A DNA stretch of 64,000 nt from Neoroseomonas eburnea (GTDB taxonomy: Bacteria; Pseudomonadota; Alphaproteobacteria; Acetobacterales; Acetobacteraceae): the NCBI RefSeq assembly GCF_018129005.1, contig NZ_JAAEDL010000014.1, positions 1-64,000 of the forward strand, read 5' to 3'. Of the stretch, positions 1 through 10,890 are shown piece by piece. The position numbers and the translations under genes are program-made. The notes under the pieces were generated by a model, which saw only the letters and a program-made list of their open reading frames with translations, had not been told where the DNA came from and searched no databases. Each line of letters begins with the position of its first letter. Position 1 is the stretch's first letter.

Positions 1-1
1 C

Positions 2-211
2 CTCGTCCACCTGCCGCCCTACTCGCCCGAGCTGAACGCCATCGAGAAGGTCTGGCAGTATCTGCGCGACCGCTACCTGTCGGGGCGGCTGTTCCCCGGC
101 ACGCGGGCCATCGTCGAGGCCTGCTGCACCGCCTGGAATAGCCTCATCGCCGAGACCGGACGCATCCGCTCCCTCACCGACTTCGAGTGGGCGCGACAGG
201 TCAATCCATAG
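2..211 (+). CDS. IS630-type transposase, C-terminal part (cut by window start)
   Basis: Only the last 69 residues lie in the window; the open frame runs off the left edge, so the gene may be intact outside. The segment PPYSPELNAIEKVWQYLRDR is the hallmark of the IS630/Tc1 DDE superfamily: the PYSPELN-IE block holds the last catalytic acidic residue and is followed by a W-x-x-L-R-x-R helix. Its product would cut and join DNA at the element's ends, usually into TA targets. The downstream bases up to about 240 should hold the right inverted repeat, but without the left end I cannot define it. No passenger gene is visible. The family call is firm; completeness is unknown. Confidence 0.85.
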   Translation, partial: LVHLPPYSPELNAIEKVWQYLRDRYLSGRLFPGTRAIVEACCTAWNSLIAETGRIRSLTDFEWARQVNP

Positions 212-578
212 TGCGCTTGGTATAAGCAAGGACTCGGAGGGGCGGCCCCCATGCGTGCGAAGTTGTGGCGCTGTGGATCGGAGAGGGGCCCTGCCCCTCT
301 CCGAACCTCACCCCGCCAGGGTGCTGGGCACCCTGGACCGGCCGGTGCCTGGTGCCGGGCTTGACTGCCGCACCGGCAGGACGAAGCGCGCTTCGGGCAC
401 GGCGCGCGGGAGGAATCCCGGCCTCCCGGCGCGGCGCATCCTTCGTCGCCGCGGAACTCCTGCCCTGCCCAACACCAGGTGACGGTTTCCAAGGGCCTTT
501 CGGCCTTTGGTGGGGTGGCCCGGAGGGGCAAGGCCACTCCGGCCTTCAGGCGCCACGGGACCAGGACATCGTCCCGTC
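212..578. repeat. Intergenic repeat family A, paired inverted arms
   Basis: This gap of 367 bases between the transposase and the EcsC-like gene holds no convincing gene. It contains two inverted arms of a dispersed repeat. The left arm (about 275-336) has a GAGAGGGGC/GCCCCTCTC-type hairpin followed by ACCTCACCCCGCCAGGG. The right arm (about 484-540) has GGTTTCCAAGGGCCTTTCGG, then GGTGGGGTGG and a GGAGGGGC motif. Similar arms occur near 22.5, 30.5, 32.2, 40.3 and 46.6 kb. The hairpins could terminate transcription from both sides. Confidence 0.7.
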
Positions 579-1391
579 CTACCGTCGCGCCCGCTCCACG
601 AATGGCGCATCGCGGCACGCCGCCAGCGCATCCCACGCCGCCCGCACATGCTGCGCCCCATGCGCCCGTTCCAGCCGCCGCAGCGTGAAATGCCCGCGCG
701 CCACGCCGCGGAAATGTTCCAGGAAGGCCAGGTTCACCGCCGCCCCCGCCGCCGCGCCAAGCACCGGCGCCGCCTGCGCCGACAGCTTCAGCCCGATCGG
801 CCCGACGAAGCGCGAGGCCACCGCCGCGACGAAGCCCGGCAAGATGGTGCGCCCGGCGGCGCCCTTCAGCGCCTCCGCCAGCGCCAGGCGCACCGCGAAG
901 TAGCCGCTCTCCGCCGCGTCATCGGAGGGCGAGGTGCCGCCGAGGGCGAAGACCTTCAGGCATTCCGCCGCTGCCTCGGGCGTCCCCAGGTCCTCGCCTT
1001 CCTCCGCGCCGATGGCGGCGACCTGGCGCAGCAGGATGGTGGTGGAAACCGGCAGTTCGACCAGCGTGCCCGGCAGGCCGAAGGCGCCGCCCAGCGCGCC
1101 GCTCGCCGCCGCGAGCCCGCGGTGGAACCAAGCCGAGGGGACCGGCAGCGGCGTCGTCGCCGGGCCGGAGCGCAGCGCGGCGGTCATCGCAGTGGTCAGC
1201 GCCGTGCGCACCGCGCCATCCACGCCGCCCTGCACGCTCCTGGGCAGGCGCGCGCGGAGCGCCTCCACCGGCACGCCGGCCACGGCCGCGAGGCGCGCGG
1301 CGAGGGAGGGGCGCTCCAGCGCCATGAAGGCGGCACGCAGGTCGCGCCGCGCGGCGTCGTTCAGCCCTGGGGTGGTCAGTGTCAGGCTCAT
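579..1391 (-). CDS. EcsC family protein
   Basis: A 270-residue protein of the EcsC family, named after a Bacillus gene next to an ABC transporter; its biochemical role is not established. The middle is small-residue rich (about residues 85-130, LAAASGALGGAFGLPGTLVE, then a TTILLRQVAAIGAEEGED segment), and a Gly/Ala-rich hydrophobic helix lies near residues 215-235. Both features are typical of the family and suggest membrane association. No signal peptide is seen. The ATG overlaps the oxyR stop codon as ATGA, so the two are probably co-transcribed and translationally coupled. Whether it belongs to the peroxide response is inferred from that overlap only. Confidence 0.8.
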   Translation of the reverse strand: MSLTLTTPGLNDAARRDLRAAFMALERPSLAARLAAVAGVPVEALRARLPRSVQGGVDGAVRTALTTAMTAALRSGPATTPLPVPSAWFHRGLAAASGALGGAFGLPGTLVELPVSTTILLRQVAAIGAEEGEDLGTPEAAAECLKVFALGGTSPSDDAAESGYFAVRLALAEALKGAAGRTILPGFVAAVASRFVGPIGLKLSAQAAPVLGAAAGAAVNLAFLEHFRGVARGHFTLRRLERAHGAQHVRAAWDALAACRDAPFVERARR

Positions 1392-2338
1392 GCGTGCCGT
1401 GCCAGATGGCCCTGGCCTCGCGCCCGGTCCAGGGCCGCGTCGTCGCGTTCGGCCGCGGCGGCATAGGGCGCGAGCCGCTCGGCGATCACCCGCGCCACCG
1501 CCTCCACCGCGGCGCGGCGCGGGAAGGCGGCACGCCAGGCGATGCGCACGGTGCGCGACGCCTTCTGCCGCAGTGGCCGCAGCACGATGCCGGAATCCTG
1601 AGCGGCGCCGGCGGCCAGGCCCGGAATGAGCGTGGTGCCGTAGCCGGCGGCGACCATGTTGATCAGCGTCGCCAGGCTTGCCGCGCGCAGCGAGCCGCCG
1701 AGCGGCCCCGCCAGGCCGCAGGCCGCGAGCGCCTGGTCGCGCAGGCAGTGCCCGTCCGCCAGCACCAGCACGTCGGGGGCGAGGTCGTCCTCCCCGATGC
1801 GCTTCTGGGCGGCGAGCGGATGATCGGGCGGCAGGGCCGCGAGGAAGGGCTCGGTGAACAGCGGCCGGGTCACCAAGTCCGTGCCGTCCGGCTCGGTGGC
1901 GATCAGCGCGGCATCCAGCTCGTGCCCGCGCAGGCGCTCGAGCAGGGTCGCGGTGACGTCCTCCCACGGTTCGATCTCAAGATCCGGCAGCGCCTCCTGC
2001 AGCGGCGCGAGCACCAGCGGCAACAGGTAGGGGCCGAGCGTCGGGATGATGCCGAGACGCAGCGTGCCCCGGAGCGGGTCCATCGCGCTGCGCGCGAGCG
2101 CGGCCATCGCGTCGATTTCCGCCACCGCGACGCGGGCGTGGGAGAGCAGCAGCTCGCAGATCGGCGTCGGCACCACCTGCTTGCTGTTGCGCTCGAACAG
2201 CACGATGCCGAGTTCCTCCTCCAGTTTGCGGAGCTGGACGGAGAGCGTGGGCTGGCTGACGCGGCAGCTCTCGGCGGCCTTGCCGAAATGCCGGTGTTCG
2301 GCGACGGCGAGGAGATAGCGAAGATCGCGGAGGTTCAT
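1388..2338 (-). CDS. oxyR: Hydrogen peroxide-sensing LysR-type regulator OxyR
   Basis: A 316-residue LysR-type regulator with an N-terminal winged helix (MNLRDLRYLLAVAEHRHFGK, then the recognition region SQPTLSVQLRKLEEELG) and a C-terminal sensing domain. The segment GHCLRDQALAACGLAG holds two cysteines nine residues apart in the same context as E. coli OxyR Cys199 and Cys208 (GHCLRDQAMGFC), which form the peroxide-dependent disulfide. It is divergent from katG, the classic OxyR target, with a LysR-type box between them. An in-frame start lies upstream near 2434, but the chosen Met begins the conserved helix and gives the normal family length. The gene probably regulates itself and katG. Confidence 0.95.
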   Translation of the reverse strand: MNLRDLRYLLAVAEHRHFGKAAESCRVSQPTLSVQLRKLEEELGIVLFERNSKQVVPTPICELLLSHARVAVAEIDAMAALARSAMDPLRGTLRLGIIPTLGPYLLPLVLAPLQEALPDLEIEPWEDVTATLLERLRGHELDAALIATEPDGTDLVTRPLFTEPFLAALPPDHPLAAQKRIGEDDLAPDVLVLADGHCLRDQALAACGLAGPLGGSLRAASLATLINMVAAGYGTTLIPGLAAGAAQDSGIVLRPLRQKASRTVRIAWRAAFPRRAAVEAVARVIAERLAPYAAAAERDDAALDRARGQGHLARHA

Positions 2339-2426
2339 CGCGGGATCGTCGGGACCGATGCTGCACCGCAGCGGCACCTTGCCGCCGCGCAAGAGAAGTG
2401 ACGCCATCCCACGGCAAAGCACAATG

Positions 2427-2452
2427 ATTGGCAATGCCTATCGTGATCTTCG
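2427..2452. promoter_or_regulatory. Probable OxyR binding site between oxyR and katG
   Basis: The bases ATTG-N7-CTAT-N7-TTCG follow the OxyR/LysR spacing rule (tetranucleotides separated by seven bases; consensus ATAG-N7-CTAT repeated). The first two half-sites fit with one mismatch and the third is poor. The site is about 90 bases upstream of the oxyR start and about 200 bases upstream of katG, in a 310-base intergenic region otherwise without genes. Direct evidence is only the motif and the divergent gene context. Confidence 0.55.
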
Positions 2453-2567
2453 GAAACTGTCACTTCCGTGATCGTTGGCGCGGCGCATAGGCTTCAACCG
2501 GAACCGCTGGAGGAGGAACCGCGCATGACCATGCCGCTTGCCTTGCGCCTGGTCGTCGCGCCGGTGA

Positions 2568-4859
<2,292 letters not shown>

Positions 4860-4876
4860 CGTCGGCGGAACGGCGT

Positions 4877-4907
4877 CCCGACGCGGCAGCGCTTCAGCCG
4901 CGTCGGG
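4877..4907 (+). terminator. Hairpin downstream of katG
   Basis: Perfect 11-base arms, CCCGACGCGGC and GCCGCGTCGGG, are separated by nine bases and begin 18 bases after the katG stop. No T-run follows, so this would be an I-shaped terminator or an mRNA-stabilising stem. Confidence 0.55.
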
Positions 4908-5099
4908 AGGTGAGGTCCGGGTACGATCGCAGCCATTCACGCCTGTGGTCATTCCGGACACTGTGGCGGCGGCTCCCGGCACATATGGCCGGGGCCGCGG
5001 GCGGGGGCCGGAGGGCGGGGACCCGCTGCCCGGCTGGGTGCGGCCAGGGCGCTAGCTGCCCGGGCATCAAGGGGCGCGAGACCCCGGGGGAGGAGAAGG

Positions 5100-5567
5100 A
5101 TGGCCAGCACCGCGGATGCCGCGGCGCGGGGAGAGGTGCGCCGGGCGGGCCTCGCCGCCGACGGGCCGCTGCCGCGCCTGCTGACGTTGCTGCGCACCGC
5201 CGAGGAGACCCACGTCGACGCCGCCGGGGCGCAGCGCCTTGCCGTCGCGGGGGGGCTAGCACTTGGCCGGGCGGAGGTGGCCGATCTGCTCGAGGCGCTG
5301 GCGGGCAAGGGCCTGCTCGGCCGGGTGCCGTCGATGGGTGGCGGGGCGGTCTACGACACCGTGCCGCATCCACATTCCCATCTGGTGGACGAGGCGACCG
5401 ACACGGTCGTCGATCTCGATGTCTCGCCCGAGACTTTGTCGGCCATCATCCGCCAGGCCATCGCCGACCAGCCCGGCCGGGTGGAGGTGCTGCTGCGGAT
5501 CCGGGCGCCGGCCGGCGAGACGGCACCGGCGCGGCGCGGGAGGCCGCGACGGGCGCCGGGCCGGTGA
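5100..5567 (+). CDS. Fur-family transcriptional regulator (PerR/Irr-like)
   Basis: A 155-residue protein with Fur-family architecture: an N-terminal winged helix (about residues 20-85, including VDAAGAQRLAVAGGLALGRAE and GLLGRVPSMGGGAVYD) and a dimerisation/metal segment starting at HPHSHLVDEATDTVVDLDV, where the His residues match the metal-sensing histidines of Fur, Irr and PerR. There are no cysteines, so the structural zinc site of PerR and many Fur proteins is absent; that fits Irr-like alphaproteobacterial members. The Arg/Pro-rich tail is poorly conserved. The start is supported by GGAGGAGAAGG directly before the ATG. Its position after katG suggests a role in iron- or heme-linked peroxide response. 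Which subgroup it belongs to is uncertain. Confidence 0.75.
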   Translation: MASTADAAARGEVRRAGLAADGPLPRLLTLLRTAEETHVDAAGAQRLAVAGGLALGRAEVADLLEALAGKGLLGRVPSMGGGAVYDTVPHPHSHLVDEATDTVVDLDVSPETLSAIIRQAIADQPGRVEVLLRIRAPAGETAPARRGRPRRAPGR

Positions 5568-5636
5568 TCCTCCCGCAGCCGGGTCGCCGGCCTGCCTTCG
5601 CCCGTCCGTGCCGGCGCATCGCGACCGGGTTCCGTC

Positions 5637-5918
5637 CTATTCGCGGACGACGCGATAGAGCGCCGGGAAGAAGGCCGGTCCGGCCGGCGGCGGGGTGCGC
5701 AGGTCCGCCTGCATGCGCCGCATGGCCTCGGCGAAGGCCTCGGGGCTCTCCCACAAGGCGACATTGACGAACTGGAATCGTGCCCCCGGCGCCATGGCCT
5801 GGTGCAGGCGTGTCGAGACATGGCCCGGCTGGCGCGCCAGCAGGTCGCGCGCCGCTTCCCAGGAGCGGATCGCTTCCTCCAGCCCGCCGGCGGGCACCTC
5901 GAGGACGTTGATGAGCAT
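5637..5918 (-). CDS. Antibiotic biosynthesis monooxygenase (ABM) domain protein
   Basis: A small ferredoxin-like-fold protein of 93 residues: MLINVLEVPAGGLEEAIRSW, then GHVSTRLHQAM, FQFVNVALWESPEAFAEAM, a layout typical of ABM-domain proteins (heme-degrading or quinol-monooxygenase types, many of unknown function). I chose the Met that begins the conserved first strand. The frame stays open for a further 32 codons upstream (to 6014), but those lack family resemblance. It stands alone between the Fur-family gene and accD on the opposite strand. The substrate cannot be told from sequence. Confidence 0.7.
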   Translation of the reverse strand: MLINVLEVPAGGLEEAIRSWEAARDLLARQPGHVSTRLHQAMAPGARFQFVNVALWESPEAFAEAMRRMQADLRTPPPAGPAFFPALYRVVRE

Positions 5919-6114
5919 GACCGATTCCGCCGAAGCCTGCGGCGGGAAGTCGGGTGTCCGGCGGGGCGGTTGCAGCCATAAACCTATGCCGTCAATTTGG
6001 TGCTTCGTTGTCAATCATGCCGCAACGAAGGCGCCGGCTAGGTTGGCGCCCCTTGCGCCACGCCCCTGCCAGCGCCTACTCCCCTCCCGTCGGCGCCGAC
6101 GCCGAGGGGATGCG

Positions 6115-7035
6115 ATGAACTGGATTTCCGACTGGGCCCTGCCGAAGATCTCGGGCCTCTTCAAGCGGGAGGTGCCGGAGAATCTCTGGCACAAATGCCC
6201 CGCCTGCGAGCAGATGATCTTCCGCCGCGACCTGGAAGCGGCCCTGCATGTCTGCCCGCATTGCGGCCACCACATGCGCATCTCCGCGGTGCGCCGGCTG
6301 GAATGCACGCTCGATGCCGGCTTCTCCCGCATCGAGCTGCCGAAGGCGCCGGCCGACCCGCTGCGCTTCCGCGACCAGCGTCGCTACTCCGACCGGCTGA
6401 GGGAAGCGCAGGTAAAGTCGGCGATGGATGACGCCGTCGCCGTCGCGCACGGCACCATCGAGGGCGAGCGGGCTGTCGTCGCCGCCTTCGAATTCGCCTT
6501 CATGGGCGGGTCGATGGGCGCCGGGGTGGGGGAGGCGATCGTCACCGCCGCCAAGCTCGCCGTGCTGCAGGACAGCCCGCTGGTCGTCTTCACCGCCTCG
6601 GGCGGGGCGCGCATGCAGGAAGGCGCGATCTCGCTCATGCAGATGCCGCGCACCGTCATCGCGACGCGGCTGGTGAAGGAAGCCGGCCTGCCCTTCATCG
6701 TCGTGATGTGCGACCCGACGACGGGCGGCGTCACCGCCTCCTTCGCCATGCTGGGCGACATCCATATCGCCGAGCCGGGGGCGATGATCGGCTTCGCCGG
6801 CGCGCGGGTGATCGAGCAGACGGTGCGCGAGAAGCTGCCCGAGGGTTTTCAGCGGGCGGAGTACCTGCTGGAGCACGGCATCCTCGACATGGTGGTGAAG
6901 CGGGGGGAGATGCGCGGCGTCCTCGCGCGCGTGCTCGGCCTGCTGCGCGTGCCGCTGGTCGCACCCGCCGCCGCGGTGGAGCCGGAGCCCGAGGCACCGC
7001 CCGCCGAGGAACCCGCCGCACCCGCCCAGCCCTGA
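6115..7035 (+). CDS. accD: Acetyl-CoA carboxylase carboxyltransferase subunit beta
   Basis: A 306-residue beta subunit of the carboxyltransferase that makes malonyl-CoA for fatty acid synthesis, acting with AccA in the cytoplasm. The N-terminal four-cysteine zinc ribbon is visible as CPACEQMIF and CPHCGHHMRI (about residues 27-50). The crotonase-like carboxyltransferase core follows, with FTASGGARMQEGAISLMQM and DPTTGGVTASFAMLGD. The last 30 residues are a Pro/Glu/Ala-rich tail. folC follows after 22 bases, the usual alphaproteobacterial pair. The trpFBA genes that often precede accD are absent here. Confidence 0.96.
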   Translation: MNWISDWALPKISGLFKREVPENLWHKCPACEQMIFRRDLEAALHVCPHCGHHMRISAVRRLECTLDAGFSRIELPKAPADPLRFRDQRRYSDRLREAQVKSAMDDAVAVAHGTIEGERAVVAAFEFAFMGGSMGAGVGEAIVTAAKLAVLQDSPLVVFTASGGARMQEGAISLMQMPRTVIATRLVKEAGLPFIVVMCDPTTGGVTASFAMLGDIHIAEPGAMIGFAGARVIEQTVREKLPEGFQRAEYLLEHGILDMVVKRGEMRGVLARVLGLLRVPLVAPAAAVEPEPEAPPAEEPAAPAQP

Positions 7036-7057
7036 CCGCAACGGACCCCCCGAAGCC

Positions 7058-8341
7058 ATGTCCCGCGCCGAGGCGATCGTCGAGCGCCTGCACGCGCTGC
7101 ATCCGAAGCTGATCGACCTCAGCCTCGAGCGGATGGAGCGCGCGCTGGCCGCGCTCGGCCACCCGGAGCGGCACCTGCCGCCCGTGGTGCATGTCGCCGG
7201 CACCAATGGCAAGGGCAGCACCTGCGCCTTCCTGCGCGCGATCGGGGAGGCGGCAGGGCAACGCGTGCACGTCTTCACCTCCCCCCATCTGGTGCATTTC
7301 CACGAGCGCGTGCGGCTGGCCGGCACGTTGGTCTCCGACGCCGAGCTGACCGCGGCGCTGGAGGAGGCCGAGGCGAGGAACGCCGGCGAACCCATCACCG
7401 TCTTCGAGATCACCACCGCCGCCGCCCTGCTGCTGTTCAGCCGCGTGCCGGCGGATCTGCTGGTGCTGGAGGTCGGCCTCGGCGGGTTGTACGACGCCAC
7501 CAATGTCGTGGCACGGCCGGCGGCGACGGCGATCACCAGCGTGTCGATGGACCACATGGAATTCCTCGGCGACACGCTGGGCGGCATCGCCGTGGAGAAG
7601 GCCGGCATCATCAAGCCGGGTGTGCCCTGCGCCACCGGCCAGCAAGCCCCGGAAGCCGCCGAGGCGATCGCCCGCATCGCCGCCGAGCGCGGCGCGCCGC
7701 TGCTGGTGCGCGGGCGCGACTGGCGCTGCGATGCCACCGAGGGGGGCGGGCTGCGCTACGCCGATGCGCGCGGCGCGCTCGACCTGCCGCCGGCCGCCCT
7801 GCCCGGCCCGCACCAGGCGGAGAATGCCGGCATCGCCATCGCCGCGCTGCGCGCCTGGAACCCGTCCTGGCTGACCGACATCGCCGTGGCGCGCGGCGTC
7901 GCCGCCGCGGAATGGCCGGCGCGGCTGCAACGCCTGCGCGGCGCCCTGGCGGCGACCCTGCCGGCGGGTTTCGAGCTGTGGCTCGACGGCGGGCACAATG
8001 CGGGGGCGGGGCTGGCGCTGGCGTCGCACCTGCCGTCCTGGCGCGACCGGCCGCTGCACCTCGTCGTCGGCATGAAGCAGGGCAAGGCGAGCGGGGAATT
8101 CCTCCGCCCGCTGATCCCCTTCGCGACCTCGCTGACCGCCGTGGCCGAGCCCGGCCAGCACCTGGCGATGCCGGTCGAGGACATCGTCGCCGCCAGCGGC
8201 GGCGTCGCCCGGCCCGGCCCCACGGTGGCCGAGGCGCTGGCGCGCATCGGGCGGGAGGAGCCGCCCGGCCGCGTGCTGATCTGCGGCAGCCTCTATCTGG
8301 CGGGCGAGGTGCTGAAGGCGGAGGCCATCGCTCTCGCCTGA
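7058..8341 (+). CDS. folC: Bifunctional dihydrofolate synthase/folylpolyglutamate synthase
   Basis: A 427-residue Mur-ligase-type enzyme that adds glutamate to dihydropteroate and extends folate polyglutamate tails with ATP. The P-loop is VAGTNGKGSTCAFLRAIGEA (about residues 45-64); the second part of the nucleotide site and the Mg-binding region show as SMDHMEFLGDTLGGIAVEKA, and the C-terminal Mur-ligase domain contains LWLDGGHNAGAG. Length is normal. It follows accD closely on the same strand, so an accD-folC operon is likely. Confidence 0.95.
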   Translation: MSRAEAIVERLHALHPKLIDLSLERMERALAALGHPERHLPPVVHVAGTNGKGSTCAFLRAIGEAAGQRVHVFTSPHLVHFHERVRLAGTLVSDAELTAALEEAEARNAGEPITVFEITTAAALLLFSRVPADLLVLEVGLGGLYDATNVVARPAATAITSVSMDHMEFLGDTLGGIAVEKAGIIKPGVPCATGQQAPEAAEAIARIAAERGAPLLVRGRDWRCDATEGGGLRYADARGALDLPPAALPGPHQAENAGIAIAALRAWNPSWLTDIAVARGVAAAEWPARLQRLRGALAATLPAGFELWLDGGHNAGAGLALASHLPSWRDRPLHLVVGMKQGKASGEFLRPLIPFATSLTAVAEPGQHLAMPVEDIVAASGGVARPGPTVAEALARIGREEPPGRVLICGSLYLAGEVLKAEAIALA

Positions 8342-8513
8342 GGCCCGTGACGCGTGGCACGATGCGGGATGCCTTGCCGCCACCACGCTGCGCCGGTGAG
8401 GGATCGGCGCCAACGGCGCGTCCCTGTCCTGCGCGCCGCCGATCCGCCCCCCCCCCGGCCGCCGTGCCGCGTGCCGCCGCCAGCCTCGCCCACGCCGGAG
8501 CGTGACTGAGCGG

Positions 8514-9998
8514 ATGCAGACAGCGGATTTCGACCTGCTGGTGGTGGGCGGCGGCATCAACGGCGCCGGCATCGCGCGGGACGCGGCCGGGCGGGGCTTT
8601 TCCGTCTGCCTCGTGGAGCGCGGCGATCTGGCCGGCGCGACCTCCTCGGCCTCCACGAAGCTGATCCATGGCGGGCTGCGCTACCTCGAGCACTACGAGT
8701 TCCGCCTGGTGCGGGAGGCCCTGGCCGAGCGCGAGGTGATGCTGCGCATCGCCCCGCACATCGTCTGGCCGATGCGCTTCGTGCTGCCGCACCGGCCGGA
8801 GATGCGGCCGCGCTGGATGATCCGCGCGGGGCTGTTCCTGTATGACCATCTGGCGCGGCGGGTCAGCCTGCCGGGCCACGAGGCGATCGACTGCCGCTCC
8901 CACCCCTACGGCGCGGCGCTGAAGCCGGAACAGACGCACGCCTTCGTCTATTCCGATTGCTGGGTGGAGGATTCGCGCCTGGTCGTGCTGAACGCGCGCG
9001 ACGCGGTGGCGCGCGGTGCGGAGGTGCATGTGCGCACGGCGCTGCTCTCCGCGCGGCGCGAGGCGGACGGCTGGTCCTGCGAGATCGGCGGGCTCGGCCA
9101 GCCTTCGCGGCAGGTGCGGGCGCGGGCGCTGGTGAATGCCGCCGGCCCCTGGGCGCTGGAGGCACTGGGCCTTGCGGGCGTGAAGCCGCGCGGCCGGGTG
9201 CGGCTGATCAAGGGCAGCCACATCGTCGTGCCCGCGCTGCAGGCCGGGGAGCAGGCCTACCTGCTGCAGAACGACGACCGGCGGGTGGTGTTCGTCATCC
9301 CTTACCAGGGGCGGTTCTCGCTGATCGGCACCACCGACATTCCCTACGAGGGCGATGCGCGGGACGCGAAGGCCTCGCCGGAGGAGATCGCCTATCTCTG
9401 CGGCGCGGTGGCGAAGCAGTTCCGCCGCGCGCCGATGCCGGGCGAGGTGGTGTGGACCTACAGCGGCGTGCGGCCGCTCTACGACGACGGTGCGTCGGAC
9501 GCGTCGAAAGTGACGCGGGACTACGTGCTGGAACTGGATGACGGCAAGGGGCGGCCGCCGGTGCTGTCGGTGCTGGGCGGGAAGATCACCACCTACCGGC
9601 GGCTGGCGGAGGAGGCGGTGGAGAAGGTTGCCGATGCGCTAGGACGTCCGGCGGGGACGAGTTGGACGGCGACCGCGGCGCTGCCGGGTGGCGATGTCGG
9701 CGCCGCTGGATTCGATGCCTTCGCGGCCGAGGCGGCGCGGCGGTATGCGTGGGTGCCGCCGGCGATGCTGCGGCGGCTGCTGCGGGCCTATGGCAGCGAG
9801 GTGGATGCGCTGTTGGCCGGGGCGACGAAGATGGATGACCTCGGGCGCGACTACGGCGCCGGGCTGACGGAGCGTGAGATCGACTGGCTCGTCGGCCAGG
9901 AATGGGCGCGCAGCGCGGAGGACGTGCTGTGGCGGCGGTCGCGTCTTGGGCTGCACATGAGCGCGGAGGAGCGGCAGGCGGTGGCGGCGCGGCTCTGA
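8514..9998 (+). CDS. glpD: Aerobic glycerol-3-phosphate dehydrogenase
   Basis: An FAD-dependent enzyme of about 494 residues that oxidises glycerol-3-phosphate to dihydroxyacetone phosphate and feeds electrons to quinone at the inner membrane. The dinucleotide motif is DLLVVGGGINGAGIARDAAG, followed by the GlpD signature SSASTKLIHGGLRYLEHYEF. A C-terminal domain completes the family length. The ATG at 8514 sits just before the FAD fold; an in-frame GTG at 8502 is possible but leaves no room for a ribosome site. The gene is convergent with tyrC, with four bases between stops. No other glycerol genes are nearby. Confidence 0.93.
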   Translation: MQTADFDLLVVGGGINGAGIARDAAGRGFSVCLVERGDLAGATSSASTKLIHGGLRYLEHYEFRLVREALAEREVMLRIAPHIVWPMRFVLPHRPEMRPRWMIRAGLFLYDHLARRVSLPGHEAIDCRSHPYGAALKPEQTHAFVYSDCWVEDSRLVVLNARDAVARGAEVHVRTALLSARREADGWSCEIGGLGQPSRQVRARALVNAAGPWALEALGLAGVKPRGRVRLIKGSHIVVPALQAGEQAYLLQNDDRRVVFVIPYQGRFSLIGTTDIPYEGDARDAKASPEEIAYLCGAVAKQFRRAPMPGEVVWTYSGVRPLYDDGASDASKVTRDYVLELDDGKGRPPVLSVLGGKITTYRRLAEEAVEKVADALGRPAGTSWTATAALPGGDVGAAGFDAFAAEAARRYAWVPPAMLRRLLRAYGSEVDALLAGATKMDDLGRDYGAGLTEREIDWLVGQEWARSAEDVLWRRSRLGLHMSAEERQAVAARL

Positions 9999-10002
9999 CC
10001 CG

Positions 10003-10890
10003 CTACGCCTGCTTCCGCTCGATCAGCTCCCTGCGGATCTTCCGCCCGCGGCGGATGCGATCCTCGATGAATTCCGCCTGCCCGTAGCGCACCGCGCGGC
10101 CCAGCGCGTGCGCGTCCTCGCTGAAGCGCGCCAGCATCTCGAGCAGCGCCTCGCGGTTGTTGAGGAACACGTCGCGCCACATGTCCACGTCGCTCGCCGC
10201 GATACGCGTGAAGTCGCGGAAGCCGGCAGCGGCGAATTTCAGCACCGCCTCCTTCGTCTCCTCCGCCAGGTCGTCGGCCGTGCCGCAGATGGTGAAGGCG
10301 ATCAGGTGCGGCAGGTGGGAGACGATGGCGACCACGCGGTCATGCGTCGCCGGGTCCATCGTCTCGGTCATCGAGCCGCAGCGCCGCCAGAACTCCCGCA
10401 CCTTGGCGACCGCGTCGGGGTCGCTGTCCGGCAGCGGCGTGACGATGCAGTAGCGGCCCTGGAACAGCTCGGCGAAGCCGGCATCCGGGCCGGAATGCTC
10501 GGTGCCCGCCATCGGGTGCGCGGGCACGAGACGGACGCCCGCCGGCACCAGCGGCGTCAGGTCCCGCACCACGCTGCCCTTGGTGGACCCCACGTCGGTC
10601 AGCACGCAGCCCGGCGCGAGATGCGGCGCGATCGCCTGCATCACGCTCGCATAGGCACCGACCGGCACGCAGAGGATCACCCCGTCGCAGCCCTCCACCG
10701 CCTTGGCGACGTCATCCTCCACCACATCGACGATGCCGAGCTCGCGCACCCGGGCGAGAGTCTCCGGCCGCCGCGCGGTGGCGACGACGGTGCGCGCGAT
10801 GTCCCCGCGCTTGCGCGCGACACGCGCGATGGACGACCCGATCAGCCCGATGCCGATCAGGCAGAGGCGGTTGAAGACGGGCTCAACCAT
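10003..10890 (-). CDS. tyrC: Prephenate/arogenate dehydrogenase
   Basis: A 295-residue NAD(P)-dependent dehydrogenase of tyrosine synthesis. The Rossmann motif is [20 protein letters not shown] at the N-terminus. Family residues follow in [13 protein letters not shown] and in the catalytic His region [17 protein letters not shown], with a helical dimerisation domain containing [10 protein letters not shown]. There is no chorismate mutase or ACT domain, the TyrC type of Alphaproteobacteria. The start overlaps the hisC end by eight bases. With hisC and the chorismate mutase-like gene it forms a three-gene aromatic operon. Prephenate versus arogenate preference cannot be read from the sequence. 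Confidence 0.92.
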   Translation of the reverse strand: MVEPVFNRLCLIGIGLIGSSIARVARKRGDIARTVVATARRPETLARVRELGIVDVVEDDVAKAVEGCDGVILCVPVGAYASVMQAIAPHLAPGCVLTDVGSTKGSVVRDLTPLVPAGVRLVPAHPMAGTEHSGPDAGFAELFQGRYCIVTPLPDSDPDAVAKVREFWRRCGSMTETMDPATHDRVVAIVSHLPHLIAFTICGTADDLAEETKEAVLKFAAAGFRDFTRIAASDVDMWRDVFLNNREALLEMLARFSEDAHALGRAVRYGQAEFIEDRIRRGRKIRRELIERKQA